From Acidobacteriota bacterium (GTDB lineage Bacteria; Acidobacteriota; Terriglobia; Bryobacterales; Bryobacteraceae): DNA of 64,000 bases. The notes under the pieces were generated by a model that made no database searches, was not told the origin of the DNA, and was given only the letters and a program-made list of their open reading frames with translations. Each line of letters opens with the position of its first letter. Within the stretch, counting starts at the first letter, position 1. The stretch covers positions 62,001 to 126,000 of the forward strand of contig JAFKEE010000016.1 in assembly GCA_017307505.1 (NCBI GenBank), written 5' to 3'. Below are positions 60,682 to 64,000 of this stretch, piece by piece. Made by a program: the position numbers and the translations under genes.

Positions 60682-61367
60682 GACTGCATTCCTTCCGGGG
60701 CAGGCTTGCCGATGCCATAGCTCTGGGCCACCGCCGCCAGTTGCTCCCTCAGCAACTTGCGGCCCCGGCTCAGCCGCGACATGACAGTGCCAATGGGAAC
60801 AGCCAGGATCTCGGCCGCGTCTTTATAGGAGAACTCTTCCACATCCACCAGCAGCACAACGGCACGGAAATCGCCGGGAATGCGGTCCAGCGCACAGAGG
60901 ATCTCCTCATCAGTAAGCTGCTCAGGGATGGGCGGCACGTACGTAAGATTCGCTTCGATGAACTCCTCGGTTTCTTTGAGGAGCGGGAAACGAAACCACT
61001 TCCGGCGGTGGTGGTTCACACAGTGGAACAGGATCTTGAAGAGCCATGCCCGGCAATTGGTGCCGGGCTCGAACCGCCCGAACGATTTCCAGGCCTGCAG
61101 GAAAACCTCCTGCGCCACATCCTCGGCCCGGTTGCGGTCCCCCAGGATGCGGGTGGCCGTTTGAAAGATGTCGCGCAGGTGGGGCATGGCCTCGATCTCG
61201 AAGCGCTGCTCCGGCGCCAGGCCGGCCGTCAGCGGGCCGCCCTCGGTTTCCGGATCCTTCCTCAGCCCGGCATGGAGCGAAGGAAGGGCGGCGGAGTTGG
61301 TCGCGTTGTTTTGCGGGAATTGGGACACGTTGTTGTCCATCCAACTTTCCATTGCTCCGGCTGCCAT
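60678..61367 (-). CDS. RNA polymerase ECF sigma factor (paralogue of 19302-19919)
   Basis: 229 residues. Region 2 is AATRILGDRNRAEDVAQEVF-like (seen as ATRILGDRNRAEDVAQEVFL, QAWKSFGRFEPGTNCRAWLF, KILFHCVNHHRRKWFRFPLL) and region 4 is ALDRIPGDFRAVVLLVDVEE, YKDAAEILAVPIGTVMSRLS, RGRKLLREQL. Almost every segment has a near-identical counterpart in the sigma factor at 19302-19919, and the order sigma then anti-sigma with a four-base overlap is the same, so the two operons arose by duplication. The N-terminal 50 residues (Met1 to about EGGPLTAG) differ. It is upstream-adjacent to a hairpin and the DM13-like gene on the same strand, which probably has its own promoter. Confidence 0.9.
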   Translation of the reverse strand: MAAGAMESWMDNNVSQFPQNNATNSAALPSLHAGLRKDPETEGGPLTAGLAPEQRFEIEAMPHLRDIFQTATRILGDRNRAEDVAQEVFLQAWKSFGRFEPGTNCRAWLFKILFHCVNHHRRKWFRFPLLKETEEFIEANLTYVPPIPEQLTDEEILCALDRIPGDFRAVVLLVDVEEFSYKDAAEILAVPIGTVMSRLSRGRKLLREQLAAVAQSYGIGKPAPEGMQS

Positions 61368-61434
61368 ACGAGGTTGAAATACCTTTCCCGGGCTCGAATA
61401 TTCCCACGCCCGCGCGTTCTTTCGATAGGTGCCT

Positions 61435-61473
61435 GGGTGCGTCCTCCGCCTGCCTGCGGCGATGGACGCACCC
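61435..61473 (-). terminator. Hairpin after the DM13-like gene
   Basis: A perfect 10-bp stem GGGTGCGTCC (61435-61444) with GGACGCACCC (61464-61473) and a 19-base loop lies 11 bases beyond the stop of 61485-61883 and upstream of the sigma-factor gene. There is no T run. Confidence 0.6.
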
Positions 61474-61484
61474 GCTCCCGGCAG

Positions 61485-61883
61485 CTACTTCACTGGTGTG
61501 GAGAAACTGGACTCGCCAAGCAACACCTCGGCAAACGCACACCACACCTGCACCTTGGCGATATCGGGCACGTAGCTGGGCACCACTACCTCCCGCTTCT
61601 CGCCGCCTTTGATCTTGAACGCATCCAGCGTGTAGACATTGCCCTTCGAATCCACCACCCGCCAGGTCGGCGCTGGCGTGTCCGGCACCTTGAAGTCGTC
61701 GGTGACTTTCAACAGGCTCTTGTTGCCGACACTGGTGTGGACCGCCATGCCGGTGTTCGCCTTGGGGCCCTGGAAGCCCGACGTGGTGTGCATGTTGTGG
61801 CTGTCGGCGGCGAATGAGGCACTGGTGCCCAGGAAAAGAGCGGCCAGCGCAAAAACGGGCAGAATTCGAGCGATCAGTTTCAT
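61485..61883 (-). CDS. Small secreted DM13-like protein
   Basis: 132 residues from ATG 61883 with AAGGAG eight bases upstream. The signal peptide is MKLIARILPVFALAALFLGT, cleaved near SASFAAD. The mature part ends with YTLDAFKIKGGEKREVVVPS, AKVQVWCAFAEVLLGESSFS: a glycine/lysine turn, two beta strands, then a conserved Trp-Cys near the end, as in DM13 electron-transfer domains (the typical ending is a Cys-bearing VWC strand followed by a GxAxL strand). The HNMHTTSGFQG segment at the N-terminus contains two His residues. A redox role is only an inference. It lies between a double-VOC gene and the sigma operon. Confidence 0.6.
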   Translation of the reverse strand: MKLIARILPVFALAALFLGTSASFAADSHNMHTTSGFQGPKANTGMAVHTSVGNKSLLKVTDDFKVPDTPAPTWRVVDSKGNVYTLDAFKIKGGEKREVVVPSYVPDIAKVQVWCAFAEVLLGESSFSTPVK

Positions 61884-61932
61884 GGTGTTTCTCCTTGTGT
61901 CGATTCGTTGGAGCTTTGGACAATCAGCCGGG

Positions 61933-62940
61933 CTAGCGTTCCACAACCTGCACGGCATGGCCGTCGGGATCGCGAGCCAGAAGGGTCTTCCGGAATCCCG
62001 CCTCGGCGCCGGGGAGTTCCACAACTCCGCTGGACACAAAGGGGGACCGGGCTTTCCGGAGACTCTGCGCGGCATCCTCCGCGCTCATCCCCAGGAATCT
62101 GGTTTGCCAGTGGATCAGGTCGTTGGGCCTCTCGTCCGCCGGATAAGGGCGGCCGCCGGCCGGAGCCAGGTACTCGAGGAACTCGATGCCAGGCCCGGCC
62201 GGGGCGCGTAGAGCAGTGATCCTCAGCCGCGCGCCAAACACGTTGTTCAGCCGCTCCTGCTCCGGACCATAGTTCTCGCTTTCGCCGGCGACCTTAAGGC
62301 CCAGAAGGTCTCGATAGAACCTCAAACTCGCTTCTGTGTCTGAAATCACGATCGCCGTGTGGTCTATTCCCAGAAACAGCTCGCCGGACGCACGATGCCA
62401 CTTGGCGGCCCCCTTGTCCGGGGGAAAGGCAAGGATCTCCAGCGGATGCCCGTCGGGATCACGAAAGTAGAAGGCCTGGATACCACCCGCATTCCGGTTC
62501 CAGGCAGGCAGCACCTGCGGACCGCTGGAGGCGTGCCGCACCTTATTCTGCCGCAGCCACTGGTAGGCGCGATCCATGTCGCTGACGATCAGGGCCATGT
62601 GCTGGAACCAGAGGTCGTTGCTGCGGGCCTCCGCCGGCGCCGGCCGCCCTTGCGGCGCCAGGAACTCCGTCAACTCAATAAACTCGTCACCCAGCCGCAG
62701 GCGAGCCGTTCGAACCCGCGCGCCGAAGACACCGCTCGCGTGCTCCAGTTCCGGTCCGGCGGCTTCATACTCACTGACCTTCTGGAAGTGCAGCACCTGC
62801 GTGTAGAAGCCGATGGAGCGGTCGAGATCCGAAACCGTGAGTCCTATCGAATCCACCGCCCGGATCAGGGGCGGCCCGCCCTCGGCCACGGCGGCCGCAG
62901 CCGTCACAATGAATGCGAGCAACGTTCGGCGCAGCATCAC
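61933..62940 (-). CDS. Protein with two VOC (glyoxalase-like) domains and leader
   Basis: 335 residues. A hydrophobic leader MLRRTLLAFIVTAAAAVAEG suggests export. Two vicinal-oxygen-chelate domains follow: one about 28-175 with VDSIGLTVSDLDRSIGFYTQ, LGDEFIELTEFLAP, WFQHMALIVSDMDRAYQWL and YFRDPDGHPLEILAFPP; another about 190-335 with LGIDHTAIVISDTEASLRFY, GIEFLEYLAPAGG and LLARDPDGHAVQVVE. Metal ligands are probably the His and Glu residues in these strands. The gene overlaps the GMC oxidoreductase gene by four bases, so both are coupled. Function is unknown; exported VOC proteins are uncommon. Confidence 0.82.
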   Translation of the reverse strand: MMLRRTLLAFIVTAAAAVAEGGPPLIRAVDSIGLTVSDLDRSIGFYTQVLHFQKVSEYEAAGPELEHASGVFGARVRTARLRLGDEFIELTEFLAPQGRPAPAEARSNDLWFQHMALIVSDMDRAYQWLRQNKVRHASSGPQVLPAWNRNAGGIQAFYFRDPDGHPLEILAFPPDKGAAKWHRASGELFLGIDHTAIVISDTEASLRFYRDLLGLKVAGESENYGPEQERLNNVFGARLRITALRAPAGPGIEFLEYLAPAGGRPYPADERPNDLIHWQTRFLGMSAEDAAQSLRKARSPFVSSGVVELPGAEAGFRKTLLARDPDGHAVQVVER

Positions 62941-64000
62941 GAGCCCAGCCTTTCGATGAGGTGATCGCCCACGCGCAACGCGTTCGCCATGATGGTGAGA
63001 GCCGGGTTGACCGCTCCGCTGGAGGGGAAGAAGCTGCCGTCCACGACATACAGGTTGTCGAGTTCATGCGCCTTGCAGTTCACATCCAGCGCCGAGGTGG
63101 CAGGATCCTCGCCAAACCGGATGGTTCCGTTCTGGTGCGCCACACCGGCCAGCGGGATCCGCTCCCCCAGAAACAGGTTGCGCGCAAAGAGACCCTGATG
63201 ACACTCGTGTCCATGCATCGGGCACGCCGTCTGCTGCTGCATCAGGCGCTTCAGCTTCGCAATCAACCGCTTGTGACCCTCTTCGTTGTTGGGCCGGTAG
63301 GACAGCACGATGTTGCCCTCGCGATCCAGCGTCACCCGGTTATCAGGATCCGGCAGGTCTTCCGAAGTGAGCCAGAAATCCAGCGAGTGACTGGCCATCA
63401 GATCGAGCGTGAAGCCCGGCGCAATGGCCGGCGCGCCGGCCTTCAGCGTCTGCCCGTCGAGCTTGCCGACAAAGGAGATGTGACCCATCGGGTAGGGGAA
63501 GTCCTCACAGCCGAAGTAGAAATCGTTCACGGAAAGGGTCTTCTGGAAGACCGTCGGATTCGGGCACTTCGACAGCGCCATCAGCACGGAGTTCGTGTGG
63601 CCCATATAGTGCCGGCCCACTACCCCGGACCCGTTCGCCAACCCCTGCGGGTGGCGCTCTGAAGCGGAGCGCAGCAGCAATGCCGCCGAATTGATGGCGC
63701 CGCAGGAGACGACAACCATCGACGCTGAATACTCGGCCCGCTCGCCATCGTGCTCAACGTGAACCCGGGTCACTTCGCGCCCCGAGGCGCTCGTCTCCAG
63801 GCGTTCCACCTTTGCATTCGTCAGCAGTGTGAAGTTCGGATAGCGCAGGCTCGGATCGATGGCCAAAACCTGGGCATCGGCTTTCGCATACACGAGGCAG
63901 GGGAAGCCGTCGCAGGTGGAGCAGCGGATGCACTTGCTGGCCTGCCGGTCCTTCTCATTCAGCATCACGCCCAGAGGAGTGTGGAAAGGATGCAGCCCCA
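62937..64000 (-). CDS. GMC family oxidoreductase, partial (5' end off window)
   Basis: The C-terminal 354 or so residues are visible; the frame is open to the right edge (ending at GLHPFHTPLGVMLNEK on the protein side). It has a cysteine cluster CIRCSTCDGFPC shortly after that point, which occurs in GMC oxidoreductases with a membrane-type or Fe-S-like Cys pattern. MVVVSCGAINSAALLLRSA is the FAD-domain motif, and the C-terminal signature LYVVDGSFFPSSGAVNPALT, IMANALRVGDHLIERLGS is characteristic. The N-terminal FAD-binding motif is outside the window. It probably oxidises a sugar, alcohol or sterol-like substrate. It is coupled to the double-VOC gene. Confidence 0.88.
   Translation of the reverse strand, partial: GLHPFHTPLGVMLNEKDRQASKCIRCSTCDGFPCLVYAKADAQVLAIDPSLRYPNFTLLTNAKVERLETSASGREVTRVHVEHDGERAEYSASMVVVSCGAINSAALLLRSASERHPQGLANGSGVVGRHYMGHTNSVLMALSKCPNPTVFQKTLSVNDFYFGCEDFPYPMGHISFVGKLDGQTLKAGAPAIAPGFTLDLMASHSLDFWLTSEDLPDPDNRVTLDREGNIVLSYRPNNEEGHKRLIAKLKRLMQQQTACPMHGHECHQGLFARNLFLGERIPLAGVAHQNGTIRFGEDPATSALDVNCKAHELDNLYVVDGSFFPSSGAVNPALTIMANALRVGDHLIERLGS

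Noticed and set aside
34-63960. CRISPR array or tRNA/rRNA genes
   Set aside because: No regularly spaced direct repeats or cloverleaf or rRNA-like sequences were noticed in the intergenic regions, although short tRNAs can be missed by eye.

Overview
The window is GC-rich and reads as chromosomal DNA of a soil or sediment acidobacterium, most likely of the Solibacteraceae/Bryobacterales group (Candidatus Solibacter, Paludibaculum relatives). This rests on gene content only: a very large TonB-dependent receptor with a carboxypeptidase-regulatory N-terminus, an ADOP-type permease, Gfo/Idh/MocA and UxuA-like proteins with Tat-type leaders, many TIM-barrel sugar epimerases, choice-of-anchor V proteins with a CxxCH motif, and TolB/FlgO-TPR membrane proteins. 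No rRNA, tRNA or CRISPR array was seen. Both outermost genes (1-590 and 62937-64000) run off the window.

Layout: 1-1869 holds two tandem choice-of-anchor V secreted proteins. 2005-5881 is a forward run of sugar-metabolism type genes (TIM-barrel epimerase, acyltransferase 3, Gfo/Idh/MocA, VOC) closed by a strong hairpin. 6297-9317 holds a radical SAM/SPASM protein, a DUF3108-like protein and an AAC(3)-family protein; 9412-11589 is a secreted glycoside-hydrolase-like protein. 11785-19919 is a flagellar filament block on the minus strand: ECF sigma, anti-sigma, fliS, fliW, csrA, a 1031-residue flagellin, fliD and a small unknown gene. 19993-23455 holds an epimerase/dehydrogenase pair and a lone cobQ. 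23609-25474 is a TolB/TPR membrane protein. 25485-29412 is an ADOP permease gene split by a 1.5 kb insertion sequence. 29486-33420 is an operon of mlaE, mlaF, mlaD, an hpnK-like deacetylase and an MmcQ/YjbR gene. 33498-38261 is a mixed set (S58 peptidase, polysaccharide deacetylase, UxuA-like protein, SDR), followed by speA.

40492-45336 contains a small unknown gene and an IclR-HAD-PfkB/HldE-SIS operon divergent from a DapA-family lyase, with palindromic operator candidates between them. 45633-53866 is a glycan-use cluster: TonB receptor, two sialidase-like BNR proteins, a DUF4159 protein and a sulfatase. 53867-54976 is a gene-poor stretch with one zinc-ribbon membrane protein. 54977-59658 encodes two large glycan enzymes, a GH133 debranching enzyme and a GH63-like glucosidase. 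59812-61367 is a second ECF sigma/anti-sigma pair, clearly paralogous to the one at 18532-19919. 61485-64000 holds a DM13-like secreted protein, a double-VOC protein and a GMC oxidoreductase.

The most interesting points are: a flagellin leader with the layout of a CsrA target (stem-loop with AGGA in the loop plus an AAGGA ribosome site) next to overlapping fliW-csrA genes; duplicated sigma/anti-sigma modules, one of which has lost the zinc-binding HxxxCxxC motif; an insertion sequence that splits a permease gene and itself carries a perfect 49-bp tandem duplication over its transposase start; and the coupling of a phospholipid-transport operon to a hopanoid-associated deacetylase.
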